The translations under genes and the position numbers were made by a program. This document shows, one piece after another, positions 20,346 to 32,651 of a stretch of DNA of 64,000 bases. The notes beneath the pieces are model-generated. The model was not told where the DNA came from, searched no databases, and saw nothing but the letters and a program-made list of their open reading frames with translations. Each line of letters starts with the position of its first letter. The first letter of the stretch is position 1. Source of the DNA: Okapia johnstoni (taxonomy: Eukaryota > Chordata > Mammalia > Artiodactyla > Giraffidae); NCBI GenBank assembly GCA_024291935.2, contig CM044309.1, forward strand, positions 6,572,001-6,636,000, read 5' to 3'.

Positions 20346-21591
20346 AAGGATTCTCACCCAAATTCAAGGAAGGTTTACCTGAGGAAATGTTGGCCTCTGC
20401 ATAAAGCTTGAAAGAGTACGGTGGCCTGGAGGATGACAAGAAGTCGTGCCTGAGAGGAGCATAATTCACATGGCGCTATCTGGTAGGGGAGAAGGATGGA
20501 AGGGTAGGTTGGAAACAAATGGAACAGATTTCAACTTGGTATTTTCACTGTATATGCCTTTCACAAAAATACATATTATGTTCCTAAACGTCAAGCTACA
20601 TGAGTAAAGTACATTTATTCAAATCTAAAGAATATTGGGTTAACAGCATGGACATTTTAATAATAGGGAACATTGCGGGGATGTCAGGATAAAAATTATC
20701 AGTTTAAAAGAGAAAGAAAAAAGGGGATAATTTAATAGTTATATAGTTTGGAGTTCTTTTAGAGCAGTTATTCATTTAAAAGGTCAGTTCACAAATTTAA
20801 CTTATAAATGGAACAAATTAAGAACATGATAGACTGAGAGGAGATTACACACTGAATGTTAGCCTAGAGTTCAGCCCAGCAGGGTACTGATGAGACTGAA
20901 TAGAAAGAGATTGAAAAGTAGTTTTTCAACTGTTGAATGAGAGCAGAAGTAAACAAATTTGTGTGCCTGAGAACAAAGTTTCATAAATAGCTATTTTTTA
21001 GTGCTAAATAATTTATTCTTTTGTTATTGTTGTGTTATTAAGGCTTGCACCAAAGTTTAATAATTCCTTTAAATAAGGCTTCTCAAGTCATCTTTTAAGT
21101 TATATTCCATTTGAAATTAAAATCATTGACTACGTAAACAAATTAGGAAACTCTTAGAACCATGCTTCAAGTAAATTGTTATGTAGAAGTCTTTGGCTTT
21201 CAAAGTGTGTTACTTCCTGTTAATAAATTAAAAAATACATAAAACAGACAGAAAAACAATAAATGAAACAGGTTATTTTAATATGGTAACTAACAAAGTT
21301 ATTTTGAAAACAACAAGTTCAAAATAGCTTAATTAATTGATGAAGTGCATGATGCTGTACCATGTGATTTTTGTCAGGAAAGAAGAGTAATCAAGACATG
21401 TTGCCAGTGCAGACTATCTTAGTAGCGAAAAAAAGAAGCTTATGCACGCGTTATGAATGTGTTTTTAACTAAAATGGTACTAACTAGATTTGCAATGGCA
21501 TGCCTTTCCTCCCTCTCTCAACCAATGATGAAAAAGTACAATGCTTAAGAAAACTTGGAATAAATTAATGCTCTTGTTTTTCAAATAGTTT
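20346..21591. other. Unassigned AT-rich stretch
   Basis: About 1.2 kb with no recognisable gene or repeat; AT-rich with several A-runs. Confidence 0.5.
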
Positions 21592-22995
21592 GATTTGCTG
21601 TTTGGTCGCTAAGTTATCTCTCTTGGTGACCCCGTGGAGTGCAGCACACTAGGCTTCCTTGTCCTTCATATCTCCCAGAGTTTGCTCAAAATCATGTCTA
21701 TTAAGTCTGTGATGCTACCATCCCATTTTCTCTCATGTCTTCCTCTTTTTGCCTTCAGTCTTTCTGAGCATCAGGGTCTATTCCAATTACTTGGCTCTTC
21801 GCATCAGGGGACCAAAGTATTGGAGCGTCAGCTTCAGCATCATTCCTTCCAATGAACATTCAGGGTTGATTTCCTATAGCATTGACTGGTTTAATCTCCT
21901 CACAGTCCAGGGAACTTTCAAGACCTTCAAGAACTTTCAAGACTTTCAGCACCTCAATTCGAAAGTATCAATTCTTTGGCACTCAGCCTCCCTTAGGCTC
22001 CAGCTCTCACATCTGTACATGACTCCTGGGAAGGTAGCTATGACTAAACAGACCCTTGTCAGAAAAGTGATAACTTTGCTCTTTAATATGCTCTCTAGGT
22101 TTGTCAGAGCTTTCCTTCCAGGGAGCAAGAATCTCATTTCATGGCTCCAGTTACTGTCCACAGGGATTTTGGAGCCCAGGAAAATAAAATCTGTCAATGC
22201 TTCCACATTTTCTCCTTCTATTTTGCTGTAAAGTGATGGAACTGGATGCCAAGAGCTTACTTTTTTGAATGTTGAGTTTTAAGCCAAATCTTTTTATTCT
22301 CCTCTTTCTCTTTCCTCAAGAGACTCCTTAGTTCCTCTTCACTCTCTGCTGTTACAGTGATATTATCTGCATAACTGAGGTTTTGGTATTTCTCCCATCA
22401 ATCTTGATTCTAGTTTTGATTCATCCAGCCTGGCATTTCACATGATCTACTCCACATGTAAGTTTAAATAAGCAGAATGACAACATACAGCCTTGTCGTA
22501 CTCCTTTCTCAATTTGGAACGAGTCTGCTGTTCCATGTAAGGTTCTAACTGTTGCTTCCTGACCCACATATATGTTTCTCAGGACACAGGTAAGGTGGTC
22601 TGGTATTCCCATAAGAATTTTCCAGAGTTTGTTGTGATCTACACAGTCAAAGGCTTTAGCTTAGTCAAAAAAGCAGAAGTAGATGTTTTTCTGGAATTCC
22701 TTGCTTTCTCTATGATCCACAAATATTGGCAATTTGATCTCTGGTTCCTCTGCTTTTTCTAAATCCAGCTTGTACATCTGGAAGTTCTTGGTTTATGTCC
22801 TGCAGAAGCCTAGCTTAAAGGATTTTTAGCGTAAATTCACTAGTTTTGGAAATGAGCACTATTGCCCAGTAGTTTGAAAGTCCTTTGGCATTGCCTTCTT
22901 TGGGATTGGACTGAGAGCTGACCTTTTCCAGTCTTGTGGCCACTGCTGAGTTTTCCAAATTTTCTGACATATTTTGTGCAGCACTGAGTTTTTGT
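21592..22995 (-). mobile_element. BovB LINE, older diverged copy
   Basis: Antisense BovB from the 3' end to within the RT domain, clearly more diverged than the other copies. The C-terminal blocks CESWSLREAECQRIDTFELRC (frame 21946-22206) and LRNIYVGQEATVRTLHGTADSFQ (22421-22612) are readable with many substitutions. A local triplication of ACTTTCAAGA-type units lies at about 21910-21948. It represents an earlier wave of BovB activity. Confidence 0.9.
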
Positions 22996-23224
22996 GATCT
23001 GAATCCTGGCTATAAGTTTGGATGAATTACTATATATCTTTTAATTTTATTTTCTCAACTGAAAAATGGTAAAAAATAAATATTGGTATTTAACTGGTTT
23101 AATACTTGGATATAGTCCAACCAAGAATCTAGCAGAGTATCTAATTTTAAGCATTAACAATAAAAAAATAAATTTCTTCTGAAGCTATTATATTTTAATG
23201 AATGTAAAGTGTTTATAAATGTAT

Positions 23225-23700
23225 CAGCTGAAAAAACACACCCACACACAGAATACAAAAGCTTTGAGTTAAGTTTGTTTGGTGTCTTACTGATGACTAC
23301 AGCCCAGAGATAGCCTCTCAGATAGCTCTTAGAAACTTCCTTAAAGAGGTAAGGGAGAGATGGGTTTATGTATGATTTTGGTGAAGTGGGTACATGCAAT
23401 CATGGATACTTCTCAGCAGAAGGTTGCTGCTAGTGACAAATAAAAGATATCCTAGTTTTTAGCATTTTTCTAGGTATGGGAGGATTCAAGAATTTATGTT
23501 CATAACACTTTCTGAAAATATCTGTCTGAAGGTTTCTTCTGCCAGTTCTCCTAGAGGACAGAATGCCTCACTTCTGTTCTTTGCCCTGAATTCCTTTCAG
23601 ATTATGTTGAAGGTTAGCAACTGCAGTGGCTACTGATTCAGTCCTTATAGAACCAGATGCTAAGTGACATTCTTTAGTTGGCAAGTGTTTTGACAGATTA
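23225..23700 (-). mobile_element. Solo LTR, unclassified ERV1-like family (copy C)
   Basis: Antisense copy of the family at 675-1195: GACTACAGCCCAGAGATAGC, CTCAGATAGCTCTTAGAAAC, GTGGGTACATGCAATCATGG, and GACAGAATGCCTCACTTCTG are in the same order as in copy A. More diverged; the poly(A) signal region is changed. Confidence 0.55.
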
Positions 23701-24324
23701 ACTTTGAACCTAAGATTTGAAATCTCAGCCTTTAATTTTTTTCTTCTTTTTATTTTCTTCAGGAATTTAAACTTAGCAACAAGGGAAGATCTATTTTCTA
23801 TATAAAGATAGAATATAAGGTGAAGTCTATCATATTTTTGTATATGAAATTTCATTGTGAAATGTGGTAAACAAACATTCTCCGTAGTCTCAGAAAGCTG
23901 TAGAAATATAAATTGAATTAAATACTGGATAAAAAAATTTAGTGGAGAGTGAAATAAAATGTTTGAGATAAAGATATTTGCTACGTATTAAAATAAATCC
24001 TGAAATAATCTTCCTGAGATTGGAGTGACAGGAAGGGGCTTAATCCCACACATTCCATTTGACCATGTAATTAACAGGAGGTTTTTCTGTTAGTGTGTTC
24101 TAATAAATATGAACTAAATGTATCACTGACATTATTTTCACATGTTTCTTCAAAATATTTGCATGTGGTTTTATGGTTGCCTAATATTTGTAATGAGGAT
24201 TTTAGAGTATGAAACACAAAATTATTTCCTTACTCACCTACCCAGTCCACATAAAATTGCAACGTTCTTGAGAACAGAGAATGGTGGTTTGCCTTACTGC
24301 TCTCACTTGCTTCTAAGCATTATT
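23701..24324. other. Unassigned stretch without gene
   Basis: AT-rich, no recognised repeat or gene. Confidence 0.45.
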
Positions 24325-24475
24325 TGAATTTGGCTCTGCCAGGTCTTAGCTGCAGCTGCGGAATCTTTAGTTGAAGCATGAGAACTCAGTGTGGTATGTG
24401 GGATCTAATAATAGTTTCCTGACCAGGGATGGAACCTGGGCCCCTGCAGTGGACCACCAGGGAAGCCCTGCACTT
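24325..24475 (-). mobile_element. CHR-type SINE (tRNA-Glu derived)
   Basis: Reverse complement shows a head GGGCTTCCCTGGTGGTCCAC, a B-box-like GGTTCCATCCCTGGTCAGGA and then the CHR-type body ending near GCTAAGACC. It lacks the BovB tail of Bov-tA. This family is shared by whales, hippos and ruminants, so it is older than the Bov SINEs here. Confidence 0.75.
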
Positions 24476-24537
24476 TATTATTCTTACCATCAATTTTAGT
24501 AAGATAATTTGTATGTGTAATTTCATAAGGTATACAT

Positions 24538-24620
24538 GTGTATATATATACATGTATATATGATATATAGATATGTATATACATATGTATATAGATACAT
24601 ACAGAGATATGATATGTATA
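24538..24620. repeat. TA/CA-rich low-complexity tract
   Basis: Imperfect ATATATACATGTATATATGA-type repeats. Likely a decayed microsatellite next to an L1 3' end. Confidence 0.7.
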
Positions 24621-24966
24621 ATTTATGTATCATAAAATTCAACCATTAATATTTTAAAATTTAGTATACTTTCAGTGATGTGTGTTCTCATTCAGTTAGT
24701 TATTTCCTAACTGCAGAATATTTTTTTGTTCCCCCTAGAACCCCTTACCCCTTAGCAATCACTTCCTGTTTAATTTTTCCTCAGCTTCTGGCAATCACAG
24801 ATCTACTTTCTGTATCTGTAGATTTGCCTATTCTGATTGTTTCACATCACTGAAATAATAGAATATCGATTTTGTGACTTGCTTCTTTCACTTAGCATAA
24901 TGTTTTGCAGGTTCGCACATGTTTTAGCATATATACTTCACCTTTGAAAAACACAAATTTGAATCG

Positions 24967-25092
24967 CCCAGATCCGAATAGCAACCTACTCCAGGATTCT
25001 TGCCTGGAAAACCCCACGGACAGAGAAGCCTGGCAGGTTACAGTCCATGGGATCACAGAGTCAGACATGACCTAGTGACTAAATCACCACAC
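24967..25092 (+). mobile_element. Bov-tA 3' half
   Basis: GCAACCTACTCCAGGATTCTTGCC onward to GAGTCAGACATGACCTAGTG; the tRNA head is missing. Confidence 0.88.
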
Positions 25093-25121
25093 TTATACGT
25101 GGCTATTTTAAAATGAATATG

Positions 25122-25350
25122 CTGTTGGCCCTCCATATCCACAGGCTTCACAACCTTGGATTTGACCAATCTTGGGCCAAAGTTTTTGTCTGCAGTTATT
25201 TGAAACTGAGAATTCAAAACCTGTGGATATAGAGGAATGATTGTACTCTGTTATTTTACGTGAAAGATTTGACCATCCAGGGATTTTGGTATCTGTGGGG
25301 GCTCCTGGAACTAATTACCCAGAGGTACACAGGATCAACTGTGTTAGTAT
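25122..25350. mobile_element. Tigger/MER2-like DNA transposon
   Basis: Terminal segments TTGGCCCTCCATATCCACAG and GGTATCTGTGGGGGCTCCTGG match the near-palindromic ends typical of the MER2 non-autonomous Tigger element (TcMar superfamily). The centre is deleted relative to its usual length of about 345 bp. Old and immobile. Confidence 0.65.
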
Positions 25351-25980
25351 TTCTTTTATTTGGTCAAATAATATTCTATTGCAAGGACATACCATATTTG
25401 ATTTATCCATTCCACAGTAAATGGATATTTGGGATGTTTCAACTTTTTGGCTATGTTGAATAAAGTCAGTACGCATATTAATATGCGAATATCTGTGTGG
25501 AGATACGTTTTGATTTATCTTGGGTATTGACCTAGAGTGGAATTACTGAGTCATGTAATAATTAAACCATTGACATTTTTAGAAACTGTAGACTGGTTTC
25601 TAAAGTGTGCAACCATTTTACAATCTCAACAGTAATGTATGAGTTTCCATTTCTCTACATTCTCACCAACGTTTACTGTTGTCTGTCTTGATTATAGCCA
25701 TCCCAATATGTATAAAGTTGGCCCACATTGTAGTTTTGATTTTCACTTACCTGATGAAAAATATTGTTCATAATTTTTTATGTACTTATTGGCCATTTGT
25801 ATAGCTTTTTGCGTAACTGTCTATTTTTATCCTTTGCCCATTTTTAAATTGTATCATTTGTCTTTTTGTTGTTGAGTTGTAATACTTATTTATATATTTT
25901 GGATAAGGCCCCTTGTCCAATGTTTGATTTGCAAATATTTTACCCACTTTTGTAGATGTCCCTAAGCATTCGACAATAAA

Positions 25981-27160
25981 AACATAGCAGATCAGCAATT
26001 AACTATTTATTTGAATTGCTATTCAATACATTCCTATTCAGTGACAAATTTGCAAACTGGAGTCAACTTCACGGCACCTGTAGCAGCGATGTTTATTTGT
26101 CTCCCAAGAGTCATTCTATATTTCCTCTCTGAAATTCAGAAAACTCCAACTTTCAATTGGCACATTGCCTCCTTTTCAAAAGGAAACATTTCCAGCTTCC
26201 TGTGAAATAACTCGCTGACTAAGTTGTTATCTTTAAGATATGAATGAAAGTACTCTGTAGGACTTCTGAGGGGCTCTTAAATGACTTGGTAGACCTTTTT
26301 CCACACTGTTGCCAGCAATGTAACTGAGAGAGCTGGAACTATCAACTCTCTTTTGTTGCAGGAATCAAAGCTAGACCCTAAAGTTTGCAGAGATATGACC
26401 CAGGAGGAAGGCTGGTCCCTGATGTGTTTCTGGAAATACCAAACTACTTTGCACAGTTTACTTATATACTTCTTCTATCTGAGAAAGAATTGCCAGTCAT
26501 ATTTTAGCCACTGCTTTGAGGGATCTTTATTACTTTTATAACTGAGTCAGAAACTGTGTGTCCAATGCTCTTTATTTCCAACAAAATGAACTTTTGACTA
26601 GCTAAAAGGTTATGAAACAAAAGGGCAGGTTTCACTGACTTTACTCAAAGTAGAAGACTTTTTATACACTTCATCTAGTCCTTGATGGGTAGCAGTAAAC
26701 TGTGTTCAGTTTTGTATTGATTGTTCTGTGCCTGAAGTGAAACCTAGTCTATTAAGAGAGGAAAGAGGTAGAGGGGAGAGAGTAGAATGAGAGGCTGGAG
26801 GAGAAAGATTTCATCAGGTGAACTGCGATAAGATGAAGCCCAATTTTTTTTATCTTAAAAGGTCTTTCAAAATGAAAAAAAAAAAGTCTCTGACAGTAAG
26901 TTTTAGTTCAACAAAGTGCAAAAATCAGTGTCACATCTAAGTTTGAAAATTGGGGCAACATGAGGGGTTTGAGTCTTTTCCCCCCCTGTTGATGTAATCA
27001 AGATTTTCTTCTGCTCCTGCCCTTGTTTTATCTAAATGAAATTCACTTTTACACCCTTATCATACGTTGTACTTTGGTTACTCTAACAATTAAGTATTTA
27101 ATGTGTTAGTCATTAATAGCTTGAAACCCATTTGCAAATCTGTAAGACACATTAACTGCA
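25981..27160. other. Unassigned stretch without gene
   Basis: About 1.2 kb with no named repeat. Frames at 26011-26205 and 26353-26541 show no domain. A run of 13 A at 26876-26885 and nearby is the only low-complexity feature. Confidence 0.4.
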
Positions 27161-27360
27161 TATCCATTACAAATTAGAAATGGACAATAAAATTAAAACC
27201 ATTAAATCCTGAACGTCTTAGATATGTGTAAATTGATAGAAGGAATTTAAAGGTATACTGTCTGCTTTTAATATTGACAGACATTTTGGTAATGAATTCA
27301 AGAACAATTTCTATATTTCTAAGTATTACTACCCTTGTGCAAGTGTGCATGGGGCTCCCA

Positions 27361-27422
27361 TGTACATTTTCTTGCAACTTTCTGCGAATCTGTAATAATT
27401 TTGAAATAAAAAGTTAAAGTTA
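27361..27422 (+). repeat. L1-like 3' terminus
   Basis: CTTGCAACTTTCTGCGAATC followed by TAATTTTGAAATAAAAAGTTA is typical of old mammalian L1 (L1M) 3' ends. Only this terminus is clear. Confidence 0.45.
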
Positions 27423-27496
27423 CTCAAGACAAAATAAGCTATGAATCCTCTAGAAGATAACAATATTCTTTGTTGTTTTAAAACCTAGAAGAATGC

Positions 27497-27500
<4 letters not shown>

Positions 27501-27539
<39 letters not shown>
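27501..27539. repeat. (TG)n microsatellite
   Basis: About 20 uninterrupted TG units. An ORF through it (27493-27855) begins with a Val-Cys run that is only the translated repeat. Confidence 0.98.
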
Positions 27540-27541
<2 letters not shown>

Positions 27542-27769
27542 TTCACAAAAAGTTGCAAGGAAATGTACAAGGAGGTCCCAAGCATACTTCACAGTCTTCC
27601 CCATTGTTAATATCTTGCATAAGTATAATACAGTATCAGAACCAGGAAATTAACATTAGTACAATCCACAGAAATTTTTCATATTTTGACAGTACTTCAT
27701 ACACATATTACAGTGAGTGTGTGTATGCTGTTGTGTGTAGACCAGGATGTGTATGTCATATACACATGA

Positions 27770-28325
27770 AAGGATGTTTGGGTCCCTTAAAAATTCATAT
27801 GCTGAAACCTAATCTCCAGTATGGTGGTGTTTGGAGTGAAAGCTTTGGGAGGTGATTAGGTCATGAAGGCTCTGTGTTCATGAATGGACTCGGTAGAAAC
27901 CCCAGAGAGCTCCTCACCCTTTCCACGGCATGCATGTGTGTGCTCAGTTGCTCAGTGTGTCTCATGGACTGTAGCCCTCCAGGCTCCTCTGTCCATGGGA
28001 TTTCCCAGGCAAGAATACTGGAGTGGGTTGCCATTTCTTTCTCTAGGGGCTCTTCCTGACCCAGGAGTTGAACCCATGTCTCCTGCATCTCCTGCATGGG
28101 AGGGCGAGTAGTTTACCGCTGAGCCACCTGGGAAGCTTCCACCGTGTGAGGACACAGCAAAAAGATAGTTGTTGATGAACCAGGAAGCAGGCTTTCACTA
28201 GACACTAAATCTACAGGTGCCTTGATTTTGAACTTCCCAGAGTCAAAAACAGGGACAAATAAATTGGTGTTGTTTAAGCCACTCAGTCTATAGCATTTTT
28301 GTTATAGCAGCCCAAGCACAATCCA
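27770..28325 (+). mobile_element. MLT1/MST-type MaLR LTR, interrupted by a SINE
   Basis: AAAATTCATATGCTGAAACC, GGAGGTGATTAGGTCATGA, CACCGTGTGAGGACACAGCA, then GGACAAATAAATTGGTGTTG and TTTAAGCCACTCAGTCTATA are the recognisable order of a mammalian MaLR LTR (ERVL-MaLR), including its poly(A) signal AATAAA. A minus-strand Bov-tA sits in the middle. Confidence 0.8.
27935..28138 (-). mobile_element. Bov-tA SINE in the MaLR LTR
   Basis: Reverse-complement SINE from GTGTGCTCAGTTGCTCAGTG to GCTGAGCCACCTGGGAAGCT. A duplicated TCTCCTGCA piece lengthens the B-box area. Splits the LTR at CACCCTTTCC / TTCCACCGTG. Confidence 0.94.
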
Positions 28326-28334
28326 GTCATGTAT

Positions 28335-28920
28335 ATTTCTTTGAAATTTTATCACATGTGTAGTTTACAGTAACCACTACCATAAACAAGATGTAGAACA
28401 CGCCATCACCACAAGGCTCCCTTGCTCTTTCCAGTTATAACCAATCCCACTGACCCCCATTCTAAATGCTGGCAGCCACTAACCTGTTTTCCATTGCTAT
28501 AATTTTGTCCTTTCAAAGATGCTACATAGATGGAATCATACAGTAAGTAACAGTTTGGCTTTTTTCAAATCAGCATAATTCCCTTAAAGTTTATGCAAGT
28601 TGTTTTATATGCTGCTGCTGCTGCTAAGTCGCTTCAGTCATGTCCGACTGTGTGCGACCCCATAGACGACAGCCCACCAGGCTCCCCCGTCCCTGGGATT
28701 CTCCAGGCAAGAACACTGGAGTGGGTTGCCATTGCCTTCTCCAATGCATGAAAGGGAAAAGTGAAAGTGAAGTCACTCAGTCGTGTCAGACTCCTAGTGA
28801 CCCCATGGACTGCAGCCCACCAGGCTCCTCCGTCTGTGGGACTTTCCAGGCAAGGGTACTGGAGTGGGGTGCCATCGCCTTCTCCAGTTGTTTTATGTAT
28901 CAGTACCCTATTCTTACTGT
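28335..28920 (-). mobile_element. Old L1 3' UTR, interrupted by Bov-A2
   Basis: Antisense L1M-type 3' text (CACTACCATAAACAAGATGT, GATGCTACATAGATGGAATC). Split at 28609 by a Bov-A2. Confidence 0.6.
28609..28885 (-). mobile_element. Bov-A2 SINE with 11-bp TSD
   Basis: Begins with a (GCT)n-like tail, then two BovB-derived units separated by CCAATGCATGAAAGGGAAAA. Flanked by AGTTGTTTTAT at 28598-28608 and 28886-28896. Frames across it (28640-28972) are SINE shadows. Confidence 0.96.
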
Positions 28921-31211
28921 ATGCCAGTCTCAGCCGGTAAACAACCAGTGGTATGAATGGACTTGGCCTTAAGAGTCGTCTTATGATTGCCAGACCACCT
29001 CAGAAATAAATATCAGAAAACATTGAAAGAGATAAGATTATTTTTACTCCCCAGTCTTGAAAAGTACACAGAACCCCTGGTATGGTAAAATAAGGTTGTG
29101 GAAAGAAAATAAAAGTGTGGGCCTGGGGTTTTGCCCTTTTTTCTTCTTTTTGAAGTGAAGCCATTCTTCAAGGTAGAAATACCTGCAGGTATATGTCCTG
29201 TTTTCTTTTAGTTGAAGCACAATTTACATGTATTAGTTTCAGGTCTACAACAAAATGATTAGGTATTTATATGGACTGTGATGTGATCACTATAAGTCTA
29301 GTTTCTGCCTAACACCATACAAAGTTGCAAATTATGCAATGCAATTTATTATCTATAGTTATTATTACAACTGCAAGACATGTATTTTATCATTGGAAGG
29401 TTGTACCTCTTGTTGCCCTTCACCCATTTTCCCCACTCTACACTCATATTCCCTCTGGCAACCACCAGTCTGTTTTCTATGTCTAGAGATTGGTTTGGTT
29501 TGCTTTGGTTTGGATTTTTATCTGCTTCCACATACATGTGAAATGATATATTTGTCATTCACTGTTTGACCCATTTCACTTAGCATAATATTCTTAAGGT
29601 CTATCTACGTTGACGCAAATAGCAAGATTTAATTCCTATTTATGGCTAAATAATATTCCATTGTGTGAATATACCACATTTCCTTTATCCATTCATCCAT
29701 CAGTTGGCACTTAAGTTGCTTCCGTATCTTGATTTTGTAAATATTTCTGCAGTGAGCGTTGGGGTGCATATATCTATTTGAATTACTGTTTTCTTCTGAT
29801 AAATATCCAGAAGTGGAATTACTAGATAATATGGATGCTTTATTTTTAATTTTTTGAGAAACCTCCATATTGTTTCCCATACCAGCTGTATCAGTTTACA
29901 GTTTGCAGTGCACAAGGATTCCGTTTCTCCACACACTTTTCCACATGTCATTTCATATCTTTTTGATAACAGCCTTTTTAAAAGGCGTTAAGTAATATCT
30001 TGCTGTGATTTTGAGTTTTCATTTCCCTGAAGATTAATGTTGAGCATCTTACCACATGCCTGTTGGCCATCTGTATGTTTTCTTTGGGTAAATGTCTATT
30101 CAAATTCTCTTTTTTTTCTCTTTAATTTGTATTTTTATTGAAGGATAATTGCTTTACAGAATTTTGTCTTTTTTAAAAATTGGATTGTTTGTTTTTTTGT
30201 TACTGAGTTTGAGTTTTTTACATATTTTGGATATCTGGATATTAACCTCTTATCAAATATCTGACTTGCAAATAATCTTCTCCCATTTAATAGATTGACT
30301 TTATATTTTGTAGATAATATTCTTCTCTATACAGAGCTTTTTAGTTTTATATGGCCTCATTTGTTTATCTTTGTTTTTGATGTGATTACTTGTAGAGTCA
30401 GAGGCAAACAAATATTGCTAAGATCAACATATAAAATCTTACCACCAATGTTTTCATCTGGAATTTTATGGTTTGTGGTCTTACTTTCAAGTCTTTCATT
30501 CATTTTGAGTTAATTCTTGTGTAACTATACTATCAGGTTTCATTCTTTTGCATGTGGCTTTCTGTTCTTCTCAACACCATTCATGGAAGAGACTACCCTT
30601 TTCCTGTTATACAGTCTTGACTCCTTTCTCATAAATTAATTAACCAAATATGTGTGCACTTATTTCTGGGCTTTCTGTTCTATTCTGTTGATCTATGTGT
30701 CAGTTTTTATGCCAATATCATGCTTTTGATTATTATAGCTTTGCAGAATAGTGTAAGATCAGAAAGCATGATATCTTCAGCTTAGCTCTTCTTTCTCAAG
30801 GTTGCTTTGATTATTTGGAGTCTTTAGTGATTCCATACAATTTTGGGGTTAGTTTATTCTGTTTCTGTGAAAAAAATGTCATTGGAATTTTGACAGGTGT
30901 TGCATTGAATCTGTAGTCTGCTTTGGGTAACATGGACATTATAACAACATTATTTTTCAATCCTTGAGCAATAACTGTCTTATTTGTTTGTGTCTTCTTC
31001 AATTTTCTTCAGCAATAATTTTTAGTTTACAGGTCTTTTACCTCCTTGGTTAAATCTGTTCCTGGGTATTTTATTATTTTTGACGCAATTGTAAATGGGA
31101 TTCTTTTAATTTCTTTTTTGATATTAACTCTTATTGTGTAAAAATGTAACAGATTTTTGCATCTTAATTTTGTATCCTGCAACTTTACTGAATTTGTTTG
31201 TTAGTTCTAAC

Positions 31212-31215
<4 letters not shown>

Positions 31216-31264
<49 letters not shown>
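31216..31264. repeat. (TG)n microsatellite in L1
   Basis: About 24 uninterrupted GT/TG units inside the antisense L1 ORF2 region. Confidence 0.98.
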
Positions 31265-31267
<3 letters not shown>

Positions 31268-31799
31268 CTTTAGGGTTTTCCATGTATAATATCATGTCAT
31301 CTGCAAATCATGACAAATTTACTTCTTTCTTTCCAATTTGGATGACTTTTCCCCCTCCCTAATTGCTCTAGTGAGAAATTCCAACACTATGTTGAATAAA
31401 AATGGTGAGTTTGGCATTCTTGTCTTGGTCCTGATTTCAAAAGAAAAGCTCTCAACGTTTCATCTTTAAGTATGAAGTTGACTCTAGGCTTGTCATACAT
31501 GGCCTTTATTATGTCAAGATGTGTTTCATCTGTACGCACTTTGTTGAAAGTTTTTTTAAATCATAAACAGATACTGAATCTTGTCGAATACTTTTTCTGA
31601 ACATATTGAAATGATTATATGATTTTTCCCTACATTTTGTTAATGTGGTGTATCACATTGATTAATTTATAGATATTGAACCATTTTTGAATCCCTGGAA
31701 TAAAGACCATGTTCATAATGTATGATTATTTTAATGTATTGTTAAAATTGTTTTGCTCAAATTTTGTTGAGGACTTTTGCATGTATGTTTCTCAGGGAT

Positions 31800-32003
31800 G
31801 TCATTGTTATTTTGTGTCCAGCTGTTTTGGGACCCCATGGACTGTAGCCTTCCAGGCTCCTCTGTCCATGGGATTTCCCAGGCAAAATACTGGAGTGGGT
31901 TGCTATTTCCTTCTCCATGGGATCTCCCCAACCCAGGGATTTGAACCCATGTCTCCTGCATTGCAGGCAGATTCTTTACCACTGAGCCACTGGGGAAGCC
32001 ATT
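31800..32003 (-). mobile_element. Bov-tA SINE
   Basis: Reverse-complement SINE from GTCATTGTTATTTTGTGTCC to CCACTGAGCCACTGGGGAAGCC; inserted in the antisense L1. Confidence 0.94.
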
Positions 32004-32108
32004 TTATAAAGAATATTGGCCTTTAATTTTGTGTGTGTGTGTATGTGTGTGATATCTTTGTCAGGTTTTGGTATTAAGACAATGATGGCCTTTAAAATGT
32101 GCTTGAGT

Positions 32109-32651
32109 GTGCGTTAGTATACTGTATTGGTGTTTTTCTTTCTGGCCTACTTCACTCTGTATAACGGGCTCCAGTTTCATCCATCTCAATAGAACTGATT
32201 CAAATGTATTCTTTTTAATGGCTGAGTATACTAATGCATATATATGGAATTTGAAAGATGGTAACGATAACCCTATATGCGAGACAGAATAAGAGACACA
32301 GATGCATAGAACAGTCTTATGGACTCTGAGGGAGAAGGTGAGGGTGGGATGTTCTGGGACAATAGCATTGAAACATGTATATTATCATATGTGAAACAGA
32401 ACACCATTCCAGGTTCGATGCATGAGACAAATGCTCAGGGCTGGGGCAATGGGATGACCCAGAGGGATGGGATGGGGAGGGAGGTGGGAGAGGGGTTCAG
32501 GATGGGGAACACATGTAAACCCATGGCTGATTCATGTCAATGTATGGCAAAAACCACTACAATATTGTAAAGTAATTAGCCCCCAACTAAAATAAATACA
32601 TTTATTAAAAAAAATAAAAAAATAAATAAATCCTGAAAAAAAAAAGAAGAA
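32109..32651 (+). mobile_element. Young L1 insertion with 5' inversion (twin priming) and 15-bp TSD
   Basis: Flanked by AAAATGTGCTTGAGT at 32094-32108 and 32652-32666, a perfect duplication. From 32109 to about 32232 the L1 is inverted (ORF2 end, antisense: GCTCCAGTTTCATCCATCTC, TTTTTAATGGCTGAGTA). From about 32233 it turns to sense (TACTAATGCATATATATGGA) and runs through the 3' UTR to an A-rich tail. The inverted and sense parts abut at the same L1 position, sharing about 10 bases of TATACTAAcGC. The frame at 32319-32570 is 3' UTR. Confidence 0.95.

Larger units (their letters stand above)
24650..25980 (-). mobile_element. Old L1, 3' UTR and ORF2 C-terminal region, twice interrupted
   Basis: Antisense L1: 3' UTR-type text (CTTCTTTCACTTAGCATAAT) up to about 24945 and then ORF2-antisense text from about 25352 (ATTTGATTTATCCATTCCAC, TATCTTGGGTATTGACCTAG, TTGGATAAGGCCCCTTGTCC). 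The gap contains a Bov-tA fragment (24967-25092) and a Tigger/MER2-like transposon (25122-25350). Coding capacity is lost. Confidence 0.75.

Noticed and set aside
27493..27855. 120-aa frame starting in a Val-Cys repeat
   Set aside because: The start is a translated (TG)n array, and the rest is old repeat DNA.
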